64,000 bases of DNA from Serratia marcescens (GTDB lineage Bacteria; Pseudomonadota; Gammaproteobacteria; Enterobacterales; Enterobacteriaceae): assembly GCF_029846115.1 (NCBI RefSeq), contig NZ_JARVZZ010000001.1, forward strand, positions 3,410,001-3,474,000. Reading direction: 5' to 3'. The position numbers were made by a program, and so were the translations under genes. Shown here piece by piece: positions 51,601 through 60,430 of this stretch (its first letter is position 1; every line of letters starts with the position of its first letter). The notes beneath the pieces were generated by a model, which was not told the origin of the DNA, ran no database searches, and saw nothing but the letters and a program-made list of their open reading frames with translations.

Positions 51601-54187
51601 ACATCACCTCGCCTTCGGCGAACGGGTTGGCGACAAAGCGCGCCGCCGTCAGATCCGGGCGCCGCAGGTAACCGCGCGCGATGCCTTTGCCGGAAATGTA
51701 CAGTTCGCCCGCCGCGCCGATCGGCACCGGCTGCAGGCGGCTGTCGAGCAGCCAAACTGAGGTATTGGCGAGGGGACGGCCGATCACCGGCTGGTCTGCG
51801 GCCGTCACCGGCGCGCCGAGGGTATCGACGGTGTATTCGGACGGGCCGTAATAGTTGTGGATCTCCACTTCCGGATGCTGCTGCATCAGGTTCCACAGCG
51901 TCGGCGTCGCCGCCTCGCCGCCGATCATCACGAACGACGGCAGCGGGAACTGCCCTTTCAGCAGGCCGCAGTCCACCAGTTGCGAGAAGAACGACGGCGT
52001 GATGTCCAGCAGATCGATCGGCGTCTGTTGGGTTTGTTCCAGCAGCGCCCAGGGGTCGCGGCGCAGCTCCTCATCGAAGATAACCAGTTCGCTGCCCATC
52101 ATCATGCAGAACATCGGTTCCCAAGAGGAGTCGAAAGAAAACGAGGCGGTATGGCCGGCGCGCAAGCGGCGCGCGTGGCGAGCCTGGAATTTTTCGATCG
52201 CCGGGCCAAACAGAGAAGCCTGGTGCGACAGGAACAGGTTCAGCAGCCCGCGGTGTGTGGACATGACCCCCTTGGGTTTGCCGGTCGAGCCGGAGGTGTA
52301 AATCATGTAGGCGAGATGCGCCTCGCTCAGCGGCACACGCCGTTCGGCATCCGTTATCGGCGTGGCCTCGGCGGCCGCGCAGCGCGCCAGGCACGGGGCG
52401 TCGTCCAGGCACAATATCTGCGGCAGATCCGGCATGTTGGCCCGCGTGGCGCGGTGGGTCAGCAACATTACCGGCCGCGCGTCGTCGCACATCAGCGCCA
52501 AACGTTCACGCGGATAGTCCAGATCGAGCGGCATATAGGCCGCGCCGCTGGCCAGCACGCCGAGCAGCGCGACCAGCGTGTCCACCGAGCGTGGAATGCC
52601 GATGGCGACCACGTCTTCGGCGCCGATGCCGTTTTCGATCAGCACTCGCCCCAGTTGCATCACCCGTTCGGAGAGCTGCCGGTAGCTGAGGCGCACGTCG
52701 CCGCAGGCCACCGCCAACGCCTCGGGCTGGCGCTCAACCTGGCACTGGAACGCATCCATAATCGAGACCATGCCCGCCGGCGGCGTCAGCTCGGCGCCGC
52801 GCCCCCAGGCCGCGAGTTGTCTGAGTTCCCCATCGCTGATTAGCGCCAGTTGGCCGTTCGGCTGGCGCGGCTGCCGCGCCAGCTGCTGCAGCCAATGGCC
52901 GATGCGCTCCGCGTGATGATGCAAGGTGCGCGGCGAGTATTTGGCCGGGTTGGCGACCAAAGACAGCGTCAGCACGCCGCTTCGAAAACCGATCTCAAAC
53001 TCCAGATCGTCGACCGGCCCCATCGCCAGCGTATGGGTGGTGGCCGCCTGGCCGTCGAACGACAAGGCGCTGTGGTAGACCTTGACGTTGACCACCGGGC
53101 CATACAGTTCCTGATGGCCGCCGACCAGGCCGAGATCGCGTTTGATCTGCTCCGCCTCATAGCGTTGATGGCGGCGCGCCTGCTTGATCTCCGCCACGGT
53201 GGCCTGGCAGACGTCCGCCAGCGACATCGCCGGCGTCACGTTCAGCAGCAGCGGCAGCACGTTGACCACCGGGCCGACCGCCGCCAGCGCCTGCGACCCC
53301 ATCCGGCGCATGAAAGGAAAGCCGACTGAGAAGCGGGTTTCACCGCTCATGCGCGCCAGATACATCGCCAGCGCCGCCGTGACGATATCGGCCGGTTGCA
53401 GCGACTGCAGCGCATCATCGCGCAGCGCTTCGTCAAACAGCGATTCAGGCAGCACCAGCGCCTGTTTGAGCGGCCGGGCACCCGGTTCAACCTCCCGACT
53501 CTCCGTCGATAATGACAGCGGCGACGGCAAATCGCGCAGATGCTGGCGCCAGAATTCGGCCGCCCGCTCACGTGCGGTCGACGTTTGCCATTGCTGAAAC
53601 TCCTCCACCACCTTGCCGAACGGGGTAAACGGTGAGGCCGCCGGCGACAGCCCGTGGCGCAGCGCGCGATAGATATCGGCGATCCGGCGGGTGATGGCTT
53701 CGAAACTGAAGCCGTCCAGGGTCAGATGATGAAAGCGCTGGTACCAGAACCAGCGCTCGGCGCTGACGCGGATCACCGCATGGCGATAAAGCGGCCGTTC
53801 GCCGTCCGCCGGCAAATCCTGCGCCAGATCGTCGTTCATTAGCGCCAGCGCCGCCTGTTCGGCGTCCGGCTGCGTGCTGAAATCGAACCACTCCGGCGCC
53901 TGCACGCGTGCAGGGTCGGCTATCAACGGTAAACGCTGCACCGGCTGGCCGTCCTGCGCCTCAAAGAACCGCGCCTGAACCGTATCCGCTTCGGCCAGCC
54001 CCTGACGGATGGCGCGCTCCAGCGCCGAGCGGTCGATAGCGCCGTGCAGTTCGGTGTAGTGCGCCACGGCGAAGCCGTTGCGGCGCAGCGCGATTTGGTC
54101 GGCGATCCAGATCCCCGGTTGTGCTGCAACCAGCGGATAATCCCGATACTCGACCTGAGTATCCGGCAAAGAAAGCGTTTCTGACAT
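45677..54187 (-). CDS. Dimodular siderophore NRPS, C-A-T-E-C-A-T-TE
   Basis: The enzyme has about 2836 residues. C1 (HHLTLDG near 154) should accept dihydroxybenzoate. A1 (SGSTGKPKG near 632) reads DSEDMGYVD at the specificity positions, suggesting a basic residue, probably Lys. T1 is GGDSISAM near 1027. An epimerisation domain follows (HHLVVDGVSW near 1203, EILFNYLGRF), predicting a D residue. C2 has HHLIVDGWS near 1689. A2 (SGSTGRPKG near 2140) reads DVWHFSLVD, the EntF serine code. T2 is GGHSLLAM near 2539, and TE has GYSLGG near 2675. This fits a cyclic trimer of DHB-D-Lys-L-Ser (trichrysobactin type). Start 54187 has aaggacag upstream. Confidence 0.93.
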   Translation of the reverse strand: MSETLSLPDTQVEYRDYPLVAAQPGIWIADQIALRRNGFAVAHYTELHGAIDRSALERAIRQGLAEADTVQARFFEAQDGQPVQRLPLIADPARVQAPEWFDFSTQPDAEQAALALMNDDLAQDLPADGERPLYRHAVIRVSAERWFWYQRFHHLTLDGFSFEAITRRIADIYRALRHGLSPAASPFTPFGKVVEEFQQWQTSTARERAAEFWRQHLRDLPSPLSLSTESREVEPGARPLKQALVLPESLFDEALRDDALQSLQPADIVTAALAMYLARMSGETRFSVGFPFMRRMGSQALAAVGPVVNVLPLLLNVTPAMSLADVCQATVAEIKQARRHQRYEAEQIKRDLGLVGGHQELYGPVVNVKVYHSALSFDGQAATTHTLAMGPVDDLEFEIGFRSGVLTLSLVANPAKYSPRTLHHHAERIGHWLQQLARQPRQPNGQLALISDGELRQLAAWGRGAELTPPAGMVSIMDAFQCQVERQPEALAVACGDVRLSYRQLSERVMQLGRVLIENGIGAEDVVAIGIPRSVDTLVALLGVLASGAAYMPLDLDYPRERLALMCDDARPVMLLTHRATRANMPDLPQILCLDDAPCLARCAAAEATPITDAERRVPLSEAHLAYMIYTSGSTGKPKGVMSTHRGLLNLFLSHQASLFGPAIEKFQARHARRLRAGHTASFSFDSSWEPMFCMMMGSELVIFDEELRRDPWALLEQTQQTPIDLLDITPSFFSQLVDCGLLKGQFPLPSFVMIGGEAATPTLWNLMQQHPEVEIHNYYGPSEYTVDTLGAPVTAADQPVIGRPLANTSVWLLDSRLQPVPIGAAGELYISGKGIARGYLRRPDLTAARFVANPFAEGEVMYRSGDLMRWSAEGQLVFIGRTDHQIKVRGFRVELGEVESALAALPDVGRAVVIAEPIGATYRLIGYCSVQDDARRASPALQNELLGQLAQRLPDYMVPAILVVMPELPLNVNGKIDRQALPKPQETLAQSIREPATEQERLICRAMAHLLGMERVGADDDFFALGGDSISAMGLGTALRRKGYLLRPREIFALHTPARMAQAMQPLAVGSQTPRSVRQGPIDGLPILHWFAETGDMHRRFAHGVFLRVPAELQPEQLRDALEQLRTAHPALGARIRDGQLVVEEAASAEFMQVQTVSSELEPAAEQAFDAALEHLDPAAGAMMQAILLQRDGQSLGLVLAIHHLVVDGVSWRILLEELRQVADSAMQGQPITLPPEETSLYEWSARLRADVERREAELPFWRQMLADGVPRLGRRALEPQTDRIASVNERRTLLDSRLTAALLGTLPQGYRAQVEEIMLCALAQACRRRFQAASLRFSLESHGRAELDDGLDLARTVGWLTAEYPLRIELHDAEHNEAVRAVKRATRAVADRGIGYGQLRYLHPQRDDLAALAQRNAPEILFNYLGRFSQDEGHWMPQRSQTRFRDAFAVAQDAQQALSYGLEVNIFVEERRDGACLAINWSWLEAIFSESDITQLHSGIEQAVRSLCEFAERHPERAAATLVAAEIAQPGVDDEAVRAWERECGPLAAALPLLPLQHGLLFHAQTAQQGGSYNSLTRLSLCGELDALQLQQALDAVIRRHPQLAARFNREGEPLQLIPQESQWPLDSHTLPPLAEEQEAQALHRLEQQELQRDLFNQPGAMLHALWVKHGDSERYTLFLNAHHLIVDGWSTPVVLNDLMLALREGEQALPPLRSNYADIVRRLTARDAEASRRLWRETLQDVRPTLLFGDAQDDRVHELEMTLPPAEEKRLLTLCRERGLTLNTVMQGIWALQLASCCGQQDVVFGSPVSGRFGQIEGVEEHVGLFSNTLPVRVRLQHDRSLTEQLTDLQHRQIALLEHDDLGLGEIQHLAGAGTLFDTLLVVENYPDNDALLGGAGSLRCDAIRNKGYTHYPLTLLVLPGERLRLLMEYRASVPQPERFAARLMALLQQWIAQPDLPLPRWQLQTPQEQALIAAVNRTGQAVADTTLHQAIADQARRTPERIALQDAGHSLSYRDMQRQAALLAERLTVAGIQPGDIVAVALPRSVRLSLALTAIVQTGAAWLPLDTGYPDERLAYMVEDAKPRLIITESALDARFAALAPTLLFDVLDESGREPAARQPAGNGDYPAYVLYTSGSTGRPKGVVVNHRAIVNRLFWMQHEYALDAQDVVLQKTPCSFDVSVWEFFWPLMVGARLVMAPPEAHRDPQALTTLIDDYGVTTLHFVPSMLAIWVEALNERAPQRAAASLKRVFCSGEALSCELASRYQALVTAPLHNLYGPTEAAVDVTYQPASGAALAAVNGAGVPIGKPVWNTQLSILDAMLRPVPVGCAGDLYLRGIQLADGYLHRPGLTAQRFVADPAGNGARMYRTGDIARWLEDGSVEYLGRSDDQLKIRGQRIELGEIEQALLAQPGVAQAAVHAIELGEGATGLGGADMRQLVAWLIAQPGVTLDTGVLHQALEQRLPAHMMPVSYVMTDRFPLSASGKLDRKALPRPQLSHQSGRMPESDSERLLAALFGELLGRETVYADDDFFALGGHSLLAMRLAAELRRRVPRPLSVGQIMFARSLEKMAHLLDDAQAANSAESRGVGECLQLRAGQGPALFCLHPASGFAWQYSGLSRYLPGSYPIIGLQSPRPDGAIATCEDIEQMVDRHLANLRRLQPQGPYYLLGYSLGGTLAHSMAARLQQQGEEVAFLGMLDTYPPEGQDWTGPSEEDAQKEVAQEQAEFMAEDHGDPALMAEKAAMFDSIVANYRDAVRILSQARSRRFHGTATLFVADQTLPPEMDIDAVWAPYLDGLICHHQRCEHADILSPASLETLGPLLHELLTRQYGLV

Positions 54188-54238
54188 GGTGTCTGTCCTT
54201 TTCCTCAAACGGAATGTATCGATGTGGCTGCCTGGCGC

Positions 54239-54469
54239 TTAACGCGCCGCATCCGCCGCTTTCAGCGCCGCCGGCCGCATGTCCTGCCAGTGCGTTTCGA
54301 TGTAGTCGATGCATTCGCCGCGCGACGCCGGCCCCATCAGCACGCGCCACCCCTGCGGCGTGTCGGCAAACTGCGGCCACAGCGAATACTGCTGCTGCGC
54401 GTTGACCAAAACGGTGAAACGGAGGCTTTCGTCATCGAACGGGTTTTGTTGTTCCTGAGTCATTTTCAT
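54239..54469 (-). CDS. MbtH-like protein
   Basis: The 76-residue protein carries the MbtH signature: NPFDDE, then FTVLVNAQQQYSLWPQF and PQGWRVLMGPASRGECIDYI with the conserved Trp residues. MbtH-like proteins bind and activate A domains. It lies between the esterase and the NRPS, 52 bp from each neighbour at most, in the same operon. Confidence 0.95.
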   Translation of the reverse strand: MKMTQEQQNPFDDESLRFTVLVNAQQQYSLWPQFADTPQGWRVLMGPASRGECIDYIETHWQDMRPAALKAADAAR

Positions 54470-54493
54470 TACCTGTCTGTCAAAATGTGTGGG

Positions 54494-55801
54494 TTATTTC
54501 ATCGCGGAAAGCAGCTGGCGCACGCCGTCCACCAGGCCGCCGCGCCAGCAGAGCGCATCGTGCCCGCCGGAAAACACGCGGTATTCGGCGCGGTGCCCCG
54601 CCGCCGTCAGCGCCTGATGCATCTGGCGATTGACGAATTCGATGTCCGCCTCCCGATCGCCGGCTTGCTGAATCACGGTGAGCGTGGGCGCCGCCCCGTC
54701 GCGTTGCCGAACCTGGCGTATCAGCCAGCCTTCCTCCAGTTCGTGGCGTTTTTCGAACTGGGTAACGAATTGCACCGTGGGCCACCAGAAGGAACCGGAC
54801 TGGCTCAGCACGTGGCCGAAACGTTCCGGCCAGTGCACACCGGCATATAACGCTGCCAGCCCGCCGTAGCTTTGGCCGGCGACGACGGTGCGCGCCCCTT
54901 CCTCGCTGAACGCTTCGCGCTTCTGCGCCTGCGGCAGCAGCTCTTCGATGATTGCCTGCCAGAAGGCGGCGTTGCAGGGCAGCTCGTTTTCCCGGTGTTC
55001 ACCGTCGATCGCATCGATCAGCAGCCAGCACGCGGGCGGCAGGTGCCCTCTTGCCGTTTCGTGCTCGATCACCGGCAACAGCGCGTGCCTTTCGATCCAG
55101 TTTTGGCCATCGAGCAGTAGCACCAGCGGGCGATTCGCTTCCACCGCCGCGTCGCCGCTGGCATACAGCCAAACGCGCCGCTGGTTATCCAGACGTTCGC
55201 TGCGCCACTGAAAAAGCTGTAGCCGCGCCTCGTCCAATGGCCGATCGGCGGCCTGCCAGGCGCTTTGATCGTCGGCATCCGGCCCTTGCGCCAGGGAAAC
55301 CGGCCGCGGGCGATGAGACGGCCCCAGCGAGAGGCGATTCAGCGGATCGGCGATCGCCAACGGGAACAGCGATACCCACCAGGCGCGCTGCTGGCGGTCG
55401 CGCAACGTTTCGTCGTCGCTGAATACGGGGGGAAGATCCCGATCGGTAATAGGGATCAGGCTATAGCTGCCGCGCCAACGGCGATCGATAACGGCGGCGC
55501 CGTACCAAACGTCGGTGCCGGGGAGCCTGGTCAGGCTGCTGGGGGACGTGCTGTGGTGATCGGTAATGCCGTTGATATCGGCGTAAACGCGGCGTATCGG
55601 CGAGTGCCGTTCATCGCCGGCGGGATCGCGCCACAGCCAGGTCATTTTGACGTGGCGATCATCGTGCGGCTCGACGATGGGCGTGCCGTGTGAGGCCACC
55701 TTCTGCCACCACGCAGGCTGTCCTGCCGCCTCTTCACGCAGCCATTGCGCCGCCAATCCCTCATGACCGCTTTCTGGCCTCTTTTCCGGCAAAAACTCCA
55801 T
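54494..55801 (-). CDS. Siderophore esterase, Fes-like
   Basis: The 435-residue protein resembles enterochelin esterase. The nucleophile elbow is VVAGQSYGGLAALYAG, and the C-terminal His lies in FSGGHDALCW. The N-terminal half (VKMTWLWRDPAGDE, then YSLIPITD) is the Fes immunoglobulin-like domain. It should hydrolyse the imported ferric trilactone in the cytosol. The ATG at 55801 follows aaggggcgct; longer readings run through the promoter. It is first in the operon esterase-mbtH-NRPS-entS. Confidence 0.9.
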   Translation of the reverse strand: MEFLPEKRPESGHEGLAAQWLREEAAGQPAWWQKVASHGTPIVEPHDDRHVKMTWLWRDPAGDERHSPIRRVYADINGITDHHSTSPSSLTRLPGTDVWYGAAVIDRRWRGSYSLIPITDRDLPPVFSDDETLRDRQQRAWWVSLFPLAIADPLNRLSLGPSHRPRPVSLAQGPDADDQSAWQAADRPLDEARLQLFQWRSERLDNQRRVWLYASGDAAVEANRPLVLLLDGQNWIERHALLPVIEHETARGHLPPACWLLIDAIDGEHRENELPCNAAFWQAIIEELLPQAQKREAFSEEGARTVVAGQSYGGLAALYAGVHWPERFGHVLSQSGSFWWPTVQFVTQFEKRHELEEGWLIRQVRQRDGAAPTLTVIQQAGDREADIEFVNRQMHQALTAAGHRAEYRVFSGGHDALCWRGGLVDGVRQLLSAMK

Positions 55802-55852
55802 AGCGCCCCTTACATAACACGAGTGATTTTTACAAAACCTGACAATCGTATT

Positions 55853-55871
55853 GATACTCATTATCATTTTC
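55853..55871. promoter_or_regulatory. Fur box between esterase and receptor
   Basis: GATACTCATTATCATTTTC matches about 16 of 19 positions of the Fur consensus and continues with similar AT-rich sequence. It lies between the divergent esterase and receptor genes and should repress both under iron-replete conditions. Confidence 0.8.
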
Positions 55872-56001
55872 AATACTATTTGTCGGATTTTTACCGTCGT
55901 GCACACACGGCGTTTCCGCGTCGACGGGAGAAGACCGCTTGTCGGCATTTCGGGGTTTATCAGGGTGGCATGACACACAACGCAGGTATGCAGGAGAGAT
56001 A

Positions 56002-58191
56002 ATGAAGATTAAAAACAAAGGGATAGCAGACGGAAATGCGGAGGCGACGGCCGCCAAGCGTCTGTTGCTGGGATCGGCGCTGGCCTTACTGCCCTTGGCG
56101 CAACACGCGTCCGCCGCGGCGGACGAGACGATTTTGGTGACCGCCGACGCGCAAAACAGCGTGACCGCGCCGGTCAAAGGGATCGTCGCCAAAGAAAGCG
56201 CCGCCGGCACCAAGACCGCCGCCCCTCTGCGCAAAACGCCGCAGTCCATCTCGGTGGTCACGCGCGAGCAGATGAACGATCAGGAGCCGGCGTCGGTCGC
56301 CGACGCGCTGAACTACACCAGTGGGGTGATCACCACCTACCGTGGCAACTCCAACCGCAATGACGAAGTGATCAGCCGCGGCTTCCGCTATGCGCCCAAG
56401 CTGCTCGACGGCCTGCACTTTGGCCTCTCGAGCCAAAACGGCGGCGCCGGGCAGATCGATCCCTGGCTGCTGGAGCGCGTGGAGATGGTGCATGGCCCGG
56501 CCGGCGTGCTGTACGGCCAGGTCAGCCCCGGCGGCGTGGTGGTGATGACCAGTAAACGCCCTACCGCCCAGAGCATTCACGAAGTCAAATTCAGCACCGG
56601 CAACCGCCATCTGGCGGAAACGGCGTTCGATTTCGGCGGCAAACTCAACGACGACAACACCCTGTTCTATCGCCTGAACGGTATCGCCAGAACCGAGCAT
56701 GAGTTTGTCAAAGACAGCAAGCAGCAACGGGTGGCCATCGCGCCGGCCTTCACCTGGCTGCCGAATGAAGACACCAGCTTTACGCTGCTGACCAGTTACC
56801 AGAACGATCCGAAAGCCGGATCGCGCAATTTCCTGCCGCGTGCCGGCACGCTGTTCCCGACCAGCGCGGGCTATGTGCCCTATGACTTCAACGTCAGCGA
56901 ACCCAGCTTCAACAAGTCGCGGCGCGAGCAGGCGTCGATCGGCTACAGCCTCGAGCATAACATCAGCGATGCGCTGTCGTTTACCCAGAACCTGCGCTTC
57001 ACCCACCGTGATGAAGACTATAAATATCTGGTTTATAACGTAAACTCGAAGGTTAACGACCACACCGTCACCCGCATGGCGCAGCATGAAACGCAGATGA
57101 CCAACGAGTTTGGCGTGGATAACCAGCTGAAGGGCCTGTTCGACACCGGCGAGGTGAAGCACACGGTGCTGGGCGGGCTGGATTACCGCTACAGCCATAT
57201 CGATTCGAAGATGTATCGCGATCGCGGCAACGATTACCCGATCGACTGGGCCAACCCGGTTCGCCCCAGTATCGATGGCAGCACGCTGGCGCTGGCTTCC
57301 AGCGATTTGAAGACGCTGAATCAGATCGGGGTGTATCTGCAGGACCAGTTGGAGTGGAATAACTGGAACCTGCTGCTGTCCGGCCGTCAGGACTGGTCGC
57401 AGGTCAACACCCGCGATCGCACCAGCGGCGGTAAAGAGCAGACCTACAACGATGCCCAGTTCACCGGCCGCGCGGGCCTGCTTTACGCCTTCGACAACGG
57501 CATTTCACCGTACGTCAGCTACAGCACCTCGTTCGATCCTAACCTGTACCCGAGCGCGCCGGGCGCCGATCCGCTCAAGCCGACCACCGGCAAACAAACC
57601 GAGGTGGGCGTGAAATACCAGATCCCGGGCGGCAACACCCTGCTGACCCTCTCCTGGTTCGACATTACCCAGCGCAATGTGGCGTCTTACAACCGTCTCA
57701 CCTCCGCCTACGAGCAGATCGGTGAGGTGAAATCCAAAGGGATTGAGGCGGAAGTGCACGCCCAACCAACGCCGGAAATCAAGCTGACCGCCGCCTATAC
57801 CTACACCGACGTAGTCACCAAAGACTCGAACTCGGCGGACGAAATTGGCCACAGCCCGGCGGGCATCCCGCGCCACGCGGCATCCGCCTGGGGCAGCTAC
57901 AGCTTCCTGAGCGGCGCGCTGAACGGCCTGACCGTCGGCAGCGGCGTGCGTTACATCGGCGATGCGCCGGCCGACGCCACCGGCCAGTACGACGTACCGC
58001 ACTACACGCTGTACGACGCCATGGTGAAATATGACCTCGGCCAGGCTTCGTCGGCACTGCGCGGTGCGGCGCTTCAGCTCAACGTGCAGAACCTGACGGA
58101 CAAGAAATACGTTTCATCCTGCAGCGGCGAGTACGCCTGCTTCTACGGCAGCGGCCGCAGCATCATCGCTTCGGTCAACTACCGCTGGTAA
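56002..58191 (+). CDS. TonB-dependent catecholate siderophore receptor
   Basis: The 729-residue receptor has a signal peptide ([20 protein letters not shown]), a TonB box ([10 protein letters not shown]) and a plug ([17 protein letters not shown], then [19 protein letters not shown]). The barrel ends in VNYRW, and a CSGEYAC Cys pair lies in the last loop. It belongs to the FhuA/Fct-like group. The ATG at 56002 follows aggagaga. Divergent placement from the esterase and the Fur box between them mark it as the receptor for the siderophore made here. Confidence 0.9.
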   Translation: MKIKNKGIADGNAEATAAKRLLLGSALALLPLAQHASAAADETILVTADAQNSVTAPVKGIVAKESAAGTKTAAPLRKTPQSISVVTREQMNDQEPASVADALNYTSGVITTYRGNSNRNDEVISRGFRYAPKLLDGLHFGLSSQNGGAGQIDPWLLERVEMVHGPAGVLYGQVSPGGVVVMTSKRPTAQSIHEVKFSTGNRHLAETAFDFGGKLNDDNTLFYRLNGIARTEHEFVKDSKQQRVAIAPAFTWLPNEDTSFTLLTSYQNDPKAGSRNFLPRAGTLFPTSAGYVPYDFNVSEPSFNKSRREQASIGYSLEHNISDALSFTQNLRFTHRDEDYKYLVYNVNSKVNDHTVTRMAQHETQMTNEFGVDNQLKGLFDTGEVKHTVLGGLDYRYSHIDSKMYRDRGNDYPIDWANPVRPSIDGSTLALASSDLKTLNQIGVYLQDQLEWNNWNLLLSGRQDWSQVNTRDRTSGGKEQTYNDAQFTGRAGLLYAFDNGISPYVSYSTSFDPNLYPSAPGADPLKPTTGKQTEVGVKYQIPGGNTLLTLSWFDITQRNVASYNRLTSAYEQIGEVKSKGIEAEVHAQPTPEIKLTAAYTYTDVVTKDSNSADEIGHSPAGIPRHAASAWGSYSFLSGALNGLTVGSGVRYIGDAPADATGQYDVPHYTLYDAMVKYDLGQASSALRGAALQLNVQNLTDKKYVSSCSGEYACFYGSGRSIIASVNYRW

Positions 58192-58196
58192 CAAAA

Positions 58197-58218
58197 ATGG
58201 GCGGCCAGCGCCGCCCAT
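58197..58218. terminator. Bidirectional terminator
   Basis: ATGGGCGGC and GCCGCCCAT form a perfect stem around CAGC, with A-rich sequence before and TTTCTT after. It separates the receptor gene from the convergent YheO-like gene. Confidence 0.8.
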
Positions 58219-58241
58219 TTCTTCCGCCTTTCCCGCCGCCT

Positions 58242-58862
58242 TTACTCCTGCTTCAATTCCCGCAAATGCTTGTACACCGTGGCGCGCCCCATCGACAGCA
58301 CGTTGGCGATGTAATCCGCCGCGCTTTTGGCCTTGAACGCCCCCTGATGATAGAGATCGCTGACCAGCCGCCGTTTCTGTTCGCGGCTCAGCGCGCCGAG
58401 CGCGGCGTTTTCGCGCCGCAGCCAATCGTGCAGGAAGGTATTGATCTTCTCCTGCCAGTCATCTTTGAACAGCTCTTGTGGCTGTGGTTGCAGCCGCGTG
58501 ACCGACAGGAACATGTCCAGCGCGTTGCGGGCGTCCTCGAACATCGCGGTGCTCAGATTGATGCACAGCAGATAGCTGGGCTTGCCCTGCTCGTCGCGTG
58601 CGGCGATGCTCACCGAACGCATCTTTTTGCCGTCCCAGTTCAGCTTCTCATAGGGGCCGGTCACGCCGGCGCCGCCCTCGAGCTCGAAGTCTTCCAGCCC
58701 GGCGTCGTCACCCGGTTTGCGCTTCGACAGGTTGTTCGCCAGATAGGCAATCTTGTTGGTGGCCAGATCGTGGATCACCACTTCTGCATTCGGGAAAAAC
58801 AGCGCGGCGATGCCGTCGGCGACCGATCGCAAAAGTTCGAGTTGAGAAGAAGAGTTCGGCAC
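58242..58862 (-). CDS. YheO/DauR-like PAS-HTH regulator
   Basis: The 206-residue protein has a YheO-type PAS domain (LRSVADGIAALFFPNAEVVI, then LLCINLSTAMFEDAR) and a C-terminal HTH (AADYIANVLSMGRATVYKHL). DauR of this family regulates D-arginine use. Here it precedes and is co-directional with an amino-acid permease gene 110 bp upstream, so control of amino-acid uptake is plausible. Confidence 0.85.
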   Translation of the reverse strand: MPNSSSQLELLRSVADGIAALFFPNAEVVIHDLATNKIAYLANNLSKRKPGDDAGLEDFELEGGAGVTGPYEKLNWDGKKMRSVSIAARDEQGKPSYLLCINLSTAMFEDARNALDMFLSVTRLQPQPQELFKDDWQEKINTFLHDWLRRENAALGALSREQKRRLVSDLYHQGAFKAKSAADYIANVLSMGRATVYKHLRELKQE

Positions 58863-58972
58863 GCTGGGGTGTCTCCGTATGGCCCGGTTTGGTTTGCGGT
58901 TCAGCCGCTTAGCATACCGCAGTTGCCGCCGCTTGCCGAGTCGAGCGGCGGCAACTGCGCATCCTTCGCCGG

Positions 58973-60430
58973 TTATTCCGCCTCGGCGCCACGCCGATAA
59001 AACACGTAGCTCTCGCGCGCCACGCTGTCACGGACCCGATAGCGCCAGATCAGGCCGAGCGTGGTAAACCACAGCGGCATGCTGCATAGCGCGATCAGCG
59101 TATCGCGATCGAACACCATCAGCACTAGCGTAAAGGCGAAAAATGCCAGCGTCAGCCAGGCCATCGCGACCCCGCCCGGCATTTTGAAGTGGGAACCGGC
59201 GTGCAGATCCGGCCGCTTCTGGCGATATACCAGGTAGGCGACCAATATCATGCCCCAGCTGTAAACCACCAGGATCGCCGCCACGGTAGAGACGAGGGTG
59301 AACAGCGTCATGACGTTCGGCACCAGCACCAGCAGCAAGGTGCCGGACACCATGCAGAAGCAGGAAAACAGCAGGCTGCGGATCGGAATGGCCGTGGTGC
59401 GGGACAGAATGCGGAACTGGCCGTGGGCGTGCTTTTCCATCGACAGGCTGTACAGCATGCGGGTGCTGGAATACACCCCGCTGTTGGCCGAGGACATCGC
59501 CGAAGTCAGCACCACAAAGTTGATCACCGCCGCGGCGGCCGGCAGCCCCGCCCGATCGAACAGCATCACGAACGGACTGCTGTCCGGTGAAATGTGGCTC
59601 CACGAGGTGACGGCGATAATGGTCAGCATCGAGCACACGTAGAAGACGATGATGCGCGCCGGGATCGCGCTGATCGCCTTTGGCAGCACCTTCTCCGGGT
59701 TTTTGGTCTCCGCCGACATCGTGCCCAGCAGCTCGATGCCGGTACAGGAGAAAATGGCGATCTGGAAACCGGCGAAGAAGCCGAAGATGCCGTGTGGCAT
59801 GAAAATGGCGGGATCGGTGACGTTATGCAGCGAAGCGGTCACACCGTCCGGCGAGGTCCAGCCGCTGAACACCATCCAGGCGCCGGTGGCAATCAGCGCG
59901 ACGATCGCCACCACCTTAATCATCGCGAACCAGAATTCGGCTTCGCCGAACATCTTGACCGATAGCATGTTGAACAGACACAAGAACCCCAGCGTCAGCA
60001 GCGCCGGCAGCCAGGGCGAGACGTTAGGCAGCCAATACTGCACGTAGCCGCCGCACACCACCACGTCGGCAATGCAGGTCACGACCCAGCTCAGCCAGTA
60101 GGACCAGCCGAGAAAAAAGCTGGCGCGCGGCCCCAGGTATTCGGAGACGAAATCGGCGAACGAACGATAATCGAGCCGCGTGAGCAGCAGCTCCCCCATC
60201 GCCCTCATGACCATGAACATGAAAAAGCCGACGATGGCGTAAGTCAGTACGATGGAGGTGCCCGACAGCGCGAGGGTTTTCCCGGCGCCCATAAACAGCC
60301 CGGTGCCGATGGCGCCGCCGATCGAAATCAGTTGAATATGGCGCGCGCTCAGCCCGCGCTGCAGGGTTTGGGCACAGTTTGGCCCTTCGGCTGAACCTGG
60401 GTTCAGCCGATCGCAGTGATTTTTTTTCAT
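58973..60430 (-). CDS. APC amino-acid permease, CycA-like
   Basis: The 485-residue, 12-segment permease resembles CycA: RHIQLISIGGAIGTGLFMGA, MVMRAMGELLL, KMFGEAEFWFAMIKVVAIVA and AETKNPEKVLPKAI. CycA imports D-serine, D-alanine and glycine with protons. This may be a paralogue, so the exact substrate is uncertain. It is divergent from the glutamate dehydrogenase gene across 618 bp. Confidence 0.87.
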   Translation of the reverse strand: MKKNHCDRLNPGSAEGPNCAQTLQRGLSARHIQLISIGGAIGTGLFMGAGKTLALSGTSIVLTYAIVGFFMFMVMRAMGELLLTRLDYRSFADFVSEYLGPRASFFLGWSYWLSWVVTCIADVVVCGGYVQYWLPNVSPWLPALLTLGFLCLFNMLSVKMFGEAEFWFAMIKVVAIVALIATGAWMVFSGWTSPDGVTASLHNVTDPAIFMPHGIFGFFAGFQIAIFSCTGIELLGTMSAETKNPEKVLPKAISAIPARIIVFYVCSMLTIIAVTSWSHISPDSSPFVMLFDRAGLPAAAAVINFVVLTSAMSSANSGVYSSTRMLYSLSMEKHAHGQFRILSRTTAIPIRSLLFSCFCMVSGTLLLVLVPNVMTLFTLVSTVAAILVVYSWGMILVAYLVYRQKRPDLHAGSHFKMPGGVAMAWLTLAFFAFTLVLMVFDRDTLIALCSMPLWFTTLGLIWRYRVRDSVARESYVFYRRGAEAE

